The position numbers and the translations under genes were made by a program. Under the pieces are notes generated by a model. That model ran no database searches, was not told the origin of the DNA, and worked only from the letters and a program-made list of their open reading frames with translations. A stretch of DNA of 64,000 nucleotides from Neoaquamicrobium microcysteis. GTDB lineage: Bacteria; Pseudomonadota; Alphaproteobacteria; Rhizobiales; Rhizobiaceae. Positions 51,497 to 59,846 of this stretch are shown one piece after another (positions within the stretch are counted from its first letter, which is position 1; each line of letters begins with the position of its first letter). Location: positions 186,001-250,000 of the forward strand of contig NZ_VSZS01000066.1 in assembly GCF_008180155.1 (NCBI RefSeq). The letters are read 5' to 3'.

Positions 51497-52979
51497 TCGG
51501 GTAGGACGGCGGAAATATCTCCCTGACTTCCGGGTGCCCAAAGGTGCGGTCGGGATACTTCGCAATCAGCCCTTCGAACTGCCGTTCGGCCTGAACCTGC
51601 GCGGACGCCAAATCAAACGAGGGGACGCTGCCGTCCCGCATTGACAGCCGGCCGTCGACAAAGACCGCTTTCACGATCGCGCCGCTGCCTGCCACCATCA
51701 GCGTCTGGATGGGGTCGAAAGACGGGCCTGTTCGCGGCGAGGCGAGATCGAAGATCGCCAGGTCCGCCTTGCAGCCGGGGGCGAGACGGCCAATGTCGCT
51801 GCGGCCGAGTGCGCGGGCTCCGCCCAGCGTCGCGGCATCGTAAATCTCGGCCGACGAGCAGGCATCCGCTCGCCCTTCTGCCACCCGGCACATCATAAGC
51901 CCAATTGCCATGTTCATCAGCATGTCGGGCGGCGCGGTGTCGGTCCCGAACGCGATGTTCAGCCCGATGTCGCGGCAGGACCGGAACGAGCGAAGCACCT
52001 CGCCATGCCTGGCGAAGACCAGCGGGCAGTGAACGATGCTGACGCCATGGTCGCGGTAGAGCGCCAAATCCTCAGTCGTTGCGTGGGTGGCATGTGGGGC
52101 GATCAGCCGGGGCGAAAGCACGCCCAGCTCGGACAACCACTGTGGCGCAGTCTTGCCGTGGAGCTTGCGCATGGTTGCCACTTCCATGTCGCCCTGCGCG
52201 GCGTGAAGGCGGATCGGGATGCCGCGCACGTCTGCCGCGCGCGCCGTCTGCGTCAACAGCTCTGCCGTGCATGTTTCCACGCGGTCGGGCGCGAGAAGCG
52301 TGCGGATCAGGCCGTCGCGCGTATCTTCGTTGCGTTCGCTGAAGGCCAGCGCAGCGCGCAACCCGTCAAGCCCGCGTGCCTCGTCGAACACGGGGTGCAC
52401 CCGGCCTTCGACATCAACGACCATTCCGCCGGAGCGGTAGGCCGGGCCGAGATAGACCCGAAGGCCAAGATCGTCGGCGGCTTGGGCCGCTGCTTCAAAC
52501 TCGCCGACGGTCTCGCCCCACTCACGATAGAAAAGCGAGGCGATCGGAGCAGCCGTGGTGACGCCGTTGAGCAACAATTGCGCGAACGCATAGCGTTTCT
52601 GGAAGGCCAGTTCTTCGGGCGAATACATCTCGTATGGCCCGCGCGCGACATAGCTTTGCGGCCAGACGCGACCCTTGCGCCAGCCCGGTTGGGCATCGAG
52701 CCCGAGCACGGTTGTGTCGAGGTCGGACAGCGCATCCAGGTCTACGAAGCCGGGTCCGATCAGGACGTTGCCGAGTTCGATCCGACGCGCGACTTCGCGT
52801 TCAAAGCGCTTGCCGACGAAGACGACCTCGTTGCCGTCGATGACGATGCCCGCATCCTCGTGGAGGACGTGAGCGCCATCCTCGTTGCCGACGACCCAGC
52901 GAGCGCCGAGCCATGTCGGTCCCGCCGGACGCTGCCCCAGAGCCAGATCGCCGAGCTGCGTCGTCTGCTCAGGCGGCAC
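51483..52979 (-). CDS. Amidohydrolase-family protein with atypical first metal motif
   Basis: 498 residues from GTG 52979, overlapping the upstream TIM-barrel gene by 11 bases. The overall plan is that of the ATZ/TRZ-type amidohydrolases: composite beta-sandwich ends, IRLHAAQGDMEVA, PHATHATTEDLALYRDHGVSIVHCPLVF, and AFGTDTAPPDML. The usual first motif PGFVNxHxH is replaced by GPGFVDLDALSDLDT, so both His of the HxH pair are missing. Later His and the catalytic Asp in GTD remain. I recall close relatives in rhizobia with the same replacement, annotated as chlorohydrolase or amidohydrolase. Activity may rely on a single metal or an altered site. The substrate is unknown. Confidence 0.8.
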   Translation of the reverse strand: MPPEQTTQLGDLALGQRPAGPTWLGARWVVGNEDGAHVLHEDAGIVIDGNEVVFVGKRFEREVARRIELGNVLIGPGFVDLDALSDLDTTVLGLDAQPGWRKGRVWPQSYVARGPYEMYSPEELAFQKRYAFAQLLLNGVTTAAPIASLFYREWGETVGEFEAAAQAADDLGLRVYLGPAYRSGGMVVDVEGRVHPVFDEARGLDGLRAALAFSERNEDTRDGLIRTLLAPDRVETCTAELLTQTARAADVRGIPIRLHAAQGDMEVATMRKLHGKTAPQWLSELGVLSPRLIAPHATHATTEDLALYRDHGVSIVHCPLVFARHGEVLRSFRSCRDIGLNIAFGTDTAPPDMLMNMAIGLMMCRVAEGRADACSSAEIYDAATLGGARALGRSDIGRLAPGCKADLAIFDLASPRTGPSFDPIQTLMVAGSGAIVKAVFVDGRLSMRDGSVPSFDLASAQVQAERQFEGLIAKYPDRTFGHPEVREIFPPSYPIRKE

Positions 52980-53904
52980 GCGGCGCGGCCTTCACGCGTG
53001 CCATTCCCGCAAGTCGCCTTGTGGCGTCCACCGTCTCCTGCGCGGCGTACCAGTAGCGCTTGTCCAGCTCGATGTTGAAAAGCACGCCTTCCGGAAACTC
53101 GCATTCGGCGACGATCTTCTCCCACTGCATGTCGCCCCATCCGACCGGCAGATGCAGGTCGCCGTGGCCGTAGGCGACCCGTTCGCTTTCGACATACATC
53201 CAGATGTCATCCTGCCTGCCGAAACTGTCGTGGATGTGCAGGTGCCGCGACCACGGGGCAAGCGCCTTTGCCTCCTCGATGAAGTCTTCGCGCCGGCCGT
53301 CATAGTCCAGCTTGATGAGCGAGTGGCTGAAGTCGAAGGTGGCGCCGACGCGCGGATGTGCGATCTTGTCCAGTTCGCTGGCCAAGCGCGAAGGCGACAT
53401 CGCGAGTTCGCGGCCGTTATAACCGGCAAACAGCGTCTCTACGCAGAGATACAGCCCATGCTCAGCTGCCAGGTCGCCGCCGCGCGAAAGCCATTCGCGC
53501 TGCCGGTCGTAGGCGGCCTCGACGGCATCGCCCTGCTGCTGCGGCATCAGGCCCGAATGGATCACGTAGTGTTCCGCGCCGACTTCGGCGGCGACTTCCA
53601 GCGAGGCCTTCAGCACTTCCATATGGCGCGGCAGCCTCCATGGCTCGTCCATGAAGTTGATGGCAAGTGCGCCATGGGCAGAGTAGACGACATTACGTCC
53701 TGAGCACGCGCGCCTCAGCGCGTCCAACTGTGGCTGGCGTATCTTGCCGCCGATCACGATGTCCATGTCGTAGGTGGGCAGTTCGATGGCCTCGACGCCC
53801 AGCGCCTCGATCATATCGAGCTCATCGGCGAAGTCGCTCAGATCGTTTGCCCGCTTGTGGGCCGAGATTCCCGTACCCGTCGCACCGTTCGGCAGCATGG
53901 TCAT
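52969..53904 (-). CDS. Xylose-isomerase-like TIM barrel / sugar phosphate isomerase-epimerase family protein
   Basis: 311 residues. The fold is indicated by DMIEALGVEAIELPTYDMDIV, YSAHGALAINFMD, AAEVGAEHYVIHSGLMP, LYLCVETLFAGYNGRELAM, VGATFDFSHSLIKLDYD and RHLHIHDSFGRQDDIW. Glu in CVETL, Asp/His in FDFSH and the His pair in HLHIHDS are metal-site candidates of the xylose isomerase-like superfamily. The usual role is epimerising or isomerising a sugar or sugar acid, or hydrolysing a related substrate. It overlaps the amidohydrolase gene by 11 bases, so the two proteins probably act in one pathway. No transporter is adjacent. Confidence 0.82.
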   Translation of the reverse strand: MTMLPNGATGTGISAHKRANDLSDFADELDMIEALGVEAIELPTYDMDIVIGGKIRQPQLDALRRACSGRNVVYSAHGALAINFMDEPWRLPRHMEVLKASLEVAAEVGAEHYVIHSGLMPQQQGDAVEAAYDRQREWLSRGGDLAAEHGLYLCVETLFAGYNGRELAMSPSRLASELDKIAHPRVGATFDFSHSLIKLDYDGRREDFIEEAKALAPWSRHLHIHDSFGRQDDIWMYVESERVAYGHGDLHLPVGWGDMQWEKIVAECEFPEGVLFNIELDKRYWYAAQETVDATRRLAGMARVKAAPRAA

Positions 53905-53997
53905 GTCCTTCGAAGTTGGCTCGCAGTCGTGCGTACAGTAGCCGAGATTCGGGCGCGTGCGTATCGCGGTCTGGACATGGAATGTCGCTTCGCGGTG

Positions 53998-54015
53998 GCG
54001 TCATGCGCCTGTCAC
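53998..54015 (+). promoter_or_regulatory. Pho box upstream of plcP-btaA-btaB
   Basis: GCGTCAT, four bases GCGC, then CTGTCAC, an 18-base PhoB-type direct repeat against the consensus CTGTCAT-N4-CTGTCAT (5 and 6 matches of 7). It ends 23 bases before the plcP start codon. Placement at the -35 position and the downstream genes both fit PhoB activation under phosphate limitation. Confidence 0.7.
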
Positions 54016-54038
54016 GCAGGGCTGCGTAAACACGCGGC

Positions 54039-54872
54039 ATGAGACGGACAGGACATGAAGATTCGAACGACAGCGTCCAGCCTAGGCGCTATCGCAGCCT
54101 GTTTCTCTCCGACCTGCACCTTGGGACCAAGGGAGCGCAGGCCGAGGCGCTGCTGGAGTTCCTGAAGCATCACGACGCGGAGACCATCTATCTGGTCGGC
54201 GACATCGTGGACGGTTGGCGGTTGCGTTCCGGCTGGTATTGGCCGCAATCGCACAACGACGTGGTGCAGAAGCTGCTTCGCAAGGCGCGCAAGGGGGCGC
54301 GCATCGTCTACGTGCCGGGCAATCATGACGAATTCCTGCGCGACTTCTACGGGACCCATTTCGGCGGGATCGAGGTGTGCGAGACGGCGCTGCACCAGGC
54401 GGCGGACAGCAAGCGCTACCTCGTGATCCACGGCGACGCCTTCGATATGGTCATCAGCCACGTCAAATGGCTCGCCTATCTGGGCGACTGGGCATACGAG
54501 ATCGCGCTGGCGATCTCGACACGCATCAACTGGGTGCGCCGCAAGCTGGGCTTCACCTACTGGTCGCTGTCGGCCTGGGCCAAGCTGAAGGTCAAGAATG
54601 CCGTCAACTTCATCGGCCGCTTCGAGGAAACGCTGGCCGCCGAAGCAGCGCGCCACGGCGTTGACGGCGTGATCTGCGGCCACATCCACAGCGCCGCGCA
54701 GCGCGACTTCGACGGCCTCATCTACATCAACACCGGCGACTGGGTGGAAAGTTGCACGGCTGTCGTGGAGCACGAAGACGGGCGCATGGAGATCATCCAC
54801 TGGCCCGCATTCAGCCAGACACTCAACGCGGGACGCAGTTTGGCGATGCTTCCGCAGCAACGCGCGGCCTGA
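54039..54872 (+). CDS. plcP: Phospholipase C for phosphate-starvation lipid remodelling (PlcP, COG2908 fold)
   Basis: 277 residues. Metallophosphoesterase motifs are in order: LFLSDLHLGTKG (residues ~20-31), VGDIVDGWRL, VPGNHDEFLRD, VIHGDAFDMV and GVICGHIHSA. The closest named relatives by memory are rhizobial PlcP, a UDP-2,3-diacylglucosamine-diphosphatase-like protein that hydrolyses phosphatidylcholine and other phospholipids to diacylglycerol when phosphate is scarce. The gene follows a Pho box and is 19 bases before btaA, which consumes diacylglycerol, so the context is strong. No Shine-Dalgarno box is obvious; with the Pho box so near, the transcript leader may be only a few bases. Confidence 0.87.
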   Translation: MRRTGHEDSNDSVQPRRYRSLFLSDLHLGTKGAQAEALLEFLKHHDAETIYLVGDIVDGWRLRSGWYWPQSHNDVVQKLLRKARKGARIVYVPGNHDEFLRDFYGTHFGGIEVCETALHQAADSKRYLVIHGDAFDMVISHVKWLAYLGDWAYEIALAISTRINWVRRKLGFTYWSLSAWAKLKVKNAVNFIGRFEETLAAEAARHGVDGVICGHIHSAAQRDFDGLIYINTGDWVESCTAVVEHEDGRMEIIHWPAFSQTLNAGRSLAMLPQQRAA

Positions 54873-54891
54873 ACCCGGAAGGATATTGCGA

Positions 54892-56148
54892 ATGGACCTG
54901 ATCGCAACCGAGGCGCAAACCCTGCCGGCGGGAGGCGCCGCCGATGCCGGCCGGCGCTTGCAGCATGCGGTACGCCGCAACCGGCTCTTCTCTCGTTCCG
55001 GACTTGCAGAATATGCCTTTGCCCGGCTTTTCCATGGTCTCGTCTACGCCCAGATATGGGAGGACCCCGACGTCGACATGGAGGCGCTTCGCATCGAGCC
55101 GGGGCACCATGTCGTCACGATCGCATCTGGCGGCTGCAACGCGCTCTCCTACCTGCTGGCGGATCCGGCACGGGTGGAGGCCGTCGATCTCAACCCGGCA
55201 CATATCGCCTTCAACCGGCTCAAGCTGGCGGCGCTGGCCAATCTTCCCGACTACGACTCGTTTCATCGTTTCTACGGCAGGGCCGACGACCGCGCGAACC
55301 TGGACGCCTACGAGCGCTACATACGGCCGGCGCTGGACGAGACTAGCCGCGATTACTGGGAGAGACGCTCCGCTTCCGGCCGCCGCCGCATATCAATGTT
55401 CTCGCGCAATCTTTATCGGCATGGGCTGCTCGGGCGTTTTATCGGGCTGGGGCATGGGGTCGCGCGCCTCTATGGCGTCGATCCACGCCGTCTTCTCGAG
55501 GCTCGTTCACTCGACGAACAGCGGTGCTTCTTCAAAACGGCGCTGGCGCCGCTCTTCGAAAAGCGGCTGGTGCGCTGGGCAACGGGCCAGCGCTCCTCGC
55601 TGTTCGGGCTGGGCATCCCGCCGCAACAATACGACGCGCTCGCCGGTGACGGCCATATGGCTGCGGTGCTGCGCGAACGGCTCGAAAAGCTCGCTTGCGG
55701 CTTCCCGTTGTCGGAGAACTATTTTGCGTGGCAGGCCTTTGGTCGCGGCTACGGTGAAGTGGACGCGCCGCTGCCGCCATATCTTTCACGCCAGAACTTC
55801 GAGGTTCTGCGCGAACGCGTGGGCCGCGCATCCGTCGTCAACGCGTCGATCACCGAATTGCTTGCGGCCAAGCCCGCAGCCTCTATAGACCGGGTTGTTC
55901 TGCTCGACGCTCAGGACTGGATGACGGACGGGCAACTGAACGCCCTGTGGCGAGAAATCACTCGAACCGCGAGGCCGGGCGCACGGGTCATCTTCCGCAC
56001 GGCGGCTCCAGAGAACCTGCTTCCGGGGCGTGTGGACGATACGATCCTCGACCGTTGGGAGTATCGCCGCGATGCTTCGCTGGCGCTGCACGAGAAAGAC
56101 CGCTCGTCTATATACGGCGGTTTCCATCTCCACGGTTTCCGAGGCTGA
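54892..56148 (+). CDS. btaA: S-adenosylmethionine:diacylglycerol 3-amino-3-carboxypropyltransferase BtaA
   Basis: 418 residues from ATG 54892, with AAGGA about 8 bases upstream. BtaA/DUF3419 features: FHGLVYAQIWEDPDVDMEAL, HVVTIASGGCNALSYLLADPARVEAVDLNPAHIAFNR (SAM-binding glycine loop and acidic residue), YWERRSASGRRRISMFSRN, and LLDAQDWMTDGQLNALWREI with RPGARVIFRTAA near the end. It transfers the aminocarboxypropyl group of SAM to diacylglycerol, giving diacylglyceryl-homoserine in the inner membrane. It lies between the DAG-producing PlcP and the methyltransferase BtaB, and is induced with them by PhoB in this reading. Confidence 0.92.
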   Translation: MDLIATEAQTLPAGGAADAGRRLQHAVRRNRLFSRSGLAEYAFARLFHGLVYAQIWEDPDVDMEALRIEPGHHVVTIASGGCNALSYLLADPARVEAVDLNPAHIAFNRLKLAALANLPDYDSFHRFYGRADDRANLDAYERYIRPALDETSRDYWERRSASGRRRISMFSRNLYRHGLLGRFIGLGHGVARLYGVDPRRLLEARSLDEQRCFFKTALAPLFEKRLVRWATGQRSSLFGLGIPPQQYDALAGDGHMAAVLRERLEKLACGFPLSENYFAWQAFGRGYGEVDAPLPPYLSRQNFEVLRERVGRASVVNASITELLAAKPAASIDRVVLLDAQDWMTDGQLNALWREITRTARPGARVIFRTAAPENLLPGRVDDTILDRWEYRRDASLALHEKDRSSIYGGFHLHGFRG

Positions 56149-56152
56149 GCCA

Positions 56153-56812
56153 ATGGCGACGTCTTCGGAACATGCGCTGCTGATGGACCGCATCTATCGC
56201 TACCAGCGGCGGTTCGGGATCTATGACGCGACGCGGAAATACTATCTGCTCGGCCGTGACCCGCTGATCGCGAGCCTGAACCCGCCACCTGGCGGCACGG
56301 TGCTCGAGATAGGCTGCGGAACTGGGCGGAACCTCGTTCAGGCTGCCCGACTCTACCCGGCAGCGGCGTTTCACGGCATCGACATTTCACAGGAAATGCT
56401 GGCCGCAGCGGGTGAAGCGTTGGAGCGCGGCGGGTTGCGCGGTAGTGTCCGGCTGGCCCACGCCGACGCCACGACGTTCGACCCTGCAACGACGTTCGGC
56501 CGGTCCGGCTACGACCGCATCTTCATATCCTACGCGGTGTCGATGATCCCACAATGGAGGGCGGTGATGGCCGCAACGGTGAGCCACCTTGGCCCCGGCG
56601 GCGAACTTCACATCGCGGACTTCGGAGACATGGCCGGGCTTCCGGCGTGGTCGCGGGCTGCTATGTATTCATGGCTGAGATTCCACCATGTGAAGCCGCG
56701 AAACGACCTGTTCGACGTCGCCTCAGCTGTGGCCGCAGAGTTCGGGGGCGGGACGACGGAGACGCGGTTGCATCGCGGCTTCTCGTGGATTTCGGTCGTT
56801 CGACGTGGATGA
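56153..56812 (+). CDS. btaB: Diacylglyceryl-homoserine N-methyltransferase BtaB
   Basis: 219 residues, 4 bases after btaA. SAM-methyltransferase motifs: GGTVLEIGCGTGRNLVQAARL at residues ~43-63, HGIDISQEMLAAAGEAL, ADATTFDPA, and FISYAVSMIPQWRAVM. The opening MDRIYRYQRRFGIYDATRKYYLLGRD is the BtaB signature. It methylates the amino group three times to give the betaine lipid DGTS. Together the three genes replace phospholipids with phosphate-free lipid. Confidence 0.9.
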   Translation: MATSSEHALLMDRIYRYQRRFGIYDATRKYYLLGRDPLIASLNPPPGGTVLEIGCGTGRNLVQAARLYPAAAFHGIDISQEMLAAAGEALERGGLRGSVRLAHADATTFDPATTFGRSGYDRIFISYAVSMIPQWRAVMAATVSHLGPGGELHIADFGDMAGLPAWSRAAMYSWLRFHHVKPRNDLFDVASAVAAEFGGGTTETRLHRGFSWISVVRRG

Positions 56813-56870
56813 CGATTGACCTGCCTCGACGCGGGGGCGAAGAAAGCCTCTCACTGGATGGGAGGAAGAC

Positions 56871-57503
56871 TTGGCCACCATCGTGGGCGTCATACTGGCA
56901 GGCGGGCTCGCCACGCGAATGGGCGGCGGTGACAAGGGCCTCCTACCGCTCGACGGGAGCACGCTCCTGGACAAGGTGATCGCGCGGCTGGCCCCACAGT
57001 GCGGCACACTTGCACTCAACGCCAATGGCGATCCGTCCCGCTTTGCGACTTTCGGACTTCCGGTAATCGCCGATCCCGTCGCAGAGTATCCGGGACCGCT
57101 GGCGGGTATTCTGGCAGGGCTGGACTGGGCTGCCCGGCAGGGTGCCGACATGATGATATCGGCTGCGGCCGACACCCCTTTCCTGCCGCTCGACCTTGTG
57201 GAACGACTGCAGGCTCAGGCCGGAGCGACCGGAGCGAAGATCGTGCTTGCCGCATCCCCGGACGATACCGGGACCCTGCGTCGTCATCCCACCTTCGGTC
57301 TATGGTCCGTCAGCCTGAGGAACGACCTGCAGGCCGCTCTGGAAAGGGGTGAGCGCAAGGTTGTGGCGTGGGCAGACCGGCATGGCGCTGCGACGGCACC
57401 TTTCGAGGCTGACGGCGTCGATCCGTTCTTTAACATCAACACGCCGGACGATCTGGCGAAATCGCGGGTGATGCTGGCGGCTGCTCAGGCGAAGCGGCTG
57501 TAG
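56871..57503 (+). CDS. mobA: Molybdenum cofactor guanylyltransferase MobA
   Basis: 210 residues from TTG 56871, preceded by GGGAGGAAGAC. The nucleotide-binding signature is GVILAGGLATRMGGGDKGLLPLDG (residues ~6-29), with IADPVAEYPGPLAGILAGL, ISAAADTPFLPLDL (metal-binding Asp) and FFNINTPDDL at the end. It attaches GMP from GTP to molybdopterin to make MGD for DMSO-reductase-family enzymes. No mobB or molybdenum enzyme lies beside it. Its 3' end overlaps the convergent threonine synthase gene by 19 bases. Confidence 0.9.
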   Translation: MATIVGVILAGGLATRMGGGDKGLLPLDGSTLLDKVIARLAPQCGTLALNANGDPSRFATFGLPVIADPVAEYPGPLAGILAGLDWAARQGADMMISAAADTPFLPLDLVERLQAQAGATGAKIVLAASPDDTGTLRRHPTFGLWSVSLRNDLQAALERGERKVVAWADRHGAATAPFEADGVDPFFNINTPDDLAKSRVMLAAAQAKRL

Positions 57504-58729
57504 TCCAACGGTGCGTGGCGGTCGAGCGTCTGGCGTGCCGGCGGCAGCGGGTATTTCAGCCCCGTGGCGCAGTTGAACAGGACTGCGCGTTCGTTTGCGC
57601 TGACGCGGCCATCCTTCAACGCCTGTCGGTAGGCCGCCCAGGTTGCCGCGCCTTCCGGACACAGCAGCAGGCCGTCGGATTGCGCCACTTCCGTCAGCCC
57701 GGCCTCGATGGCCTCGTCGGAGACGGCGATTGCAAATCCGCCGCTTTCGCGCACGGCCCGCAGGATGAGGAAATCGCCAACGGCCTGCGGCACGCGTATG
57801 CCGGATGCAGCCGTATGGGCGTCCTCCCAACGCGTCGCATGCTCCACGCCGTCTTCGAAGGCCTTGACGATGGGCGCGCAGCCTGCGGCCTGAACGGCGA
57901 TCATACGAGGACGCTTGGGGCCGATGAAGCCGATCGCTTCGAGCTCGTCGAAGGCCTTCCACATGCCGATAAGGCCGGTGCCGCCTCCGGTGGGATAAAA
58001 GATCACGTCGGGCAGTTCCCAGCCGAGCTGTTCGGCCAGTTCCAGCCCCATCGTCTTCTTGCCCTCGATGCGATATGGTTCCTTCAGCGTGGACAGGTCG
58101 AACCAGCCGACGGCCTCCTTGCCCGCGCCGACTATCTTACCGCAATCGTCGATGAGGCCGTTGACGCGCCAGGTGTCTGCGCCCTGCAACGCGATTTCGG
58201 ACACGTTTACTTCCGGGGTGTCTTCGGGGCAGAAGATCGTCGTGCGGATGCCGGCCCGCGTCGCGTAGGCAGCAAGTGCCGCGCCTGCGTTGCCGTTGGT
58301 CGGGATGGCGATGTGGCCCACGCCCAGAGCCTTCGCCATCGAAACCGCCATCACGAGCCCGCGCGCCTTGAAGGAGCCGGTGGGCAAGCGGCCCTCATCT
58401 TTCACCAGCACCTCGCCGCCACCGGCAGCAGCCGCCGAGTTGGGGATGGGTATGATGGGCGTCATCGTCTCGCCGAGGCTGACGATGTCGCGGCTGTCAC
58501 GCACCGGCAGCAACTCGCGATAACGCCAGAGATCGGCCGGGCGCGACGCGAGAGCCTCCTTGGTCAGCGCCTTGCTCACGCCTTCCAGATCGTAGCGCAC
58601 CAGCAGCGGCCTCCCTGCGCGCGACAAGCCGTGCAATATGTCGGCTTCGTAGGTTTCGCCGGTGATCGAGCATTCGAGATGCGTGACGAAGGTGGGGCGC
58701 TCCTCCGTCAGATTCGCGTCATGCCGCAT
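57485..58729 (-). CDS. thrC: Threonine synthase
   Basis: 414 residues, fold type II PLP enzyme. The PLP Lys is in VLVKDEGRLPTGSFKARGLVMAV (residues ~108-130). Other motifs are IPTNGNAGAALAAYATRAGI, IFCPEDTPEVN, PYRIEGKKTMGLELAEQLGW, FYPTGGGTGLIGMWKAF and CPEGAATWAAYRQAL. The N-terminus has the pattern HLECSITGETYEAD seen in bacterial and plant-type class I threonine synthases. It converts O-phosphohomoserine to threonine; some close relatives act on similar beta- or gamma-elimination substrates. The gene is 1 base after a small membrane-protein gene. Confidence 0.87.
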   Translation of the reverse strand: MRHDANLTEERPTFVTHLECSITGETYEADILHGLSRAGRPLLVRYDLEGVSKALTKEALASRPADLWRYRELLPVRDSRDIVSLGETMTPIIPIPNSAAAAGGGEVLVKDEGRLPTGSFKARGLVMAVSMAKALGVGHIAIPTNGNAGAALAAYATRAGIRTTIFCPEDTPEVNVSEIALQGADTWRVNGLIDDCGKIVGAGKEAVGWFDLSTLKEPYRIEGKKTMGLELAEQLGWELPDVIFYPTGGGTGLIGMWKAFDELEAIGFIGPKRPRMIAVQAAGCAPIVKAFEDGVEHATRWEDAHTAASGIRVPQAVGDFLILRAVRESGGFAIAVSDEAIEAGLTEVAQSDGLLLCPEGAATWAAYRQALKDGRVSANERAVLFNCATGLKYPLPPARQTLDRHAPLDYSRFA

Positions 58730-58730
58730 C

Positions 58731-58979
58731 TCAGAAAACGAGCGCCGCGGTGGAGGCTATAGCCATAACCATGGCGAGCACGATGAGAATCGCGACCGCG
58801 CGCGGCAGCTGAAACACCATTGCATAGCCCGCAAGCCAGGCCGAGGTCGCAGCGCCGAGAGCATAAAGGAAGCTGCTGCGGTCGCCCGTGCTGATCGCCG
58901 CAGCCATGAGGCCGCCTATCGCCAATGCGCCAAACACCACGATGATGGCGATGGCGTATCTCTCGAGTTCATTTTCCAT
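58731..58979 (-). CDS. Small two- to three-helix membrane protein of unknown function
   Basis: 82 residues from ATG 58979, with AAGGGA about 8 bases upstream. Three hydrophobic segments are visible: residues ~8-28 (AIAIIVVFGALAIGGLMAAAI in part), ~38-56 and ~60-80 (VAILIVLAMVMAIAS). No conserved catalytic residues can be seen. It ends 1 base before thrC, so the two are probably co-transcribed, but no functional link is known. Confidence 0.65.
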   Translation of the reverse strand: MENELERYAIAIIVVFGALAIGGLMAAAISTGDRSSFLYALGAATSAWLAGYAMVFQLPRAVAILIVLAMVMAIASTAALVF

Positions 58980-59165
58980 GACCGGTCCCTTGCCGAGCGA
59001 AGCAGCTGTTCGCACCGTTCTGACAATCATTCGCGGCGCACACAAGACCGGCGAGGCAATATGATTGTTGTGTGGCATCTCTGCAAAGACGTGCGCGATC
59101 CGTTGAAGCTGGACCCGGCAGGTGCGAATGTGGCCAGCATGCCGGAGGAGGGGAGTGCGGCCACC

Positions 59166-59846
59166 ATGCGCATTCTGCTGGTCGAGGACAACGAAGATCT
59201 GGGGGAGGCGATCGAGCGCCGCCTGCGCGACGCCGGCCACTCGGTCGAATGGCTGCGCAATGGCGATGACGCGATCGACGTGGCAACGAGCGAGACCTTC
59301 GACGTGGTGGCGCTCGACCTGACGCTGCCCGGCCGTGACGGCATCTCGATCCTTGGCGAACTGCGCGGCCGCAAGTCGGATACGCCGGTGCTGGTCATGA
59401 CGGCGAGGGCCGAGATAGACGACAAGGTAAGCCTACTGGACCGGGGCGCCGATGACTATCTCGTCAAGCCTTTCGACCTGCGCGAACTGGAAGTGCGCCT
59501 GCGCGTGCTGATGCGCCGGCCGGCGGGGCAGGCGACCAGCGTGACTACCGTGGCAGATGTGACGGTCGATCTGGCAAATGGCTACGTCACCGTTGGCGGA
59601 CGGACGATAGAACTTGGCCGCCGCGAGTTTCGACTGCTCGAAATCCTACTTGCAAGAGTGGGGCAGGTGGTGGCCAAGGAGCGGCTGATGGCGCAGCTCT
59701 TCAATTTCGACGAGGACGTGTCGGTCAACGCGCTGGAACTTCAGGTGTCGCGCCTGCGCCGCAAGCTGGATGGGTCGCGGCTGGAGATAGAGACGGTGCG
59801 CGGCGTAGGCTATCTTGCAAGGGCGATGGCGGTCGATGGGCGGTAG
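59166..59846 (+). CDS. tctD: OmpR-family response regulator, TctD-like
   Basis: 226 residues from ATG 59166; an in-frame ATG nine codons upstream is possible. The receiver begins MRILLVEDNEDLGEAI, with Asp51 in VVALDLTLPGRDGI and Lys in YLVKPFDLREL. The winged helix ends VSVNALELQVSRLRRKLDGS and IETVRGVGYLARA. The stop lies 11 bases into the kinase gene, so the pair is coupled. The tctCBA genes follow, as in TctD-controlled tricarboxylate systems. Name by context. Confidence 0.8.
   Translation: MRILLVEDNEDLGEAIERRLRDAGHSVEWLRNGDDAIDVATSETFDVVALDLTLPGRDGISILGELRGRKSDTPVLVMTARAEIDDKVSLLDRGADDYLVKPFDLRELEVRLRVLMRRPAGQATSVTTVADVTVDLANGYVTVGGRTIELGRREFRLLEILLARVGQVVAKERLMAQLFNFDEDVSVNALELQVSRLRRKLDGSRLEIETVRGVGYLARAMAVDGR

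Noticed and set aside
57515-58762. 415-codon plus-strand open frame opposite threonine synthase
   Set aside because: The minus-strand frame has the full PLP-enzyme motif set; the plus-strand peptide has none.
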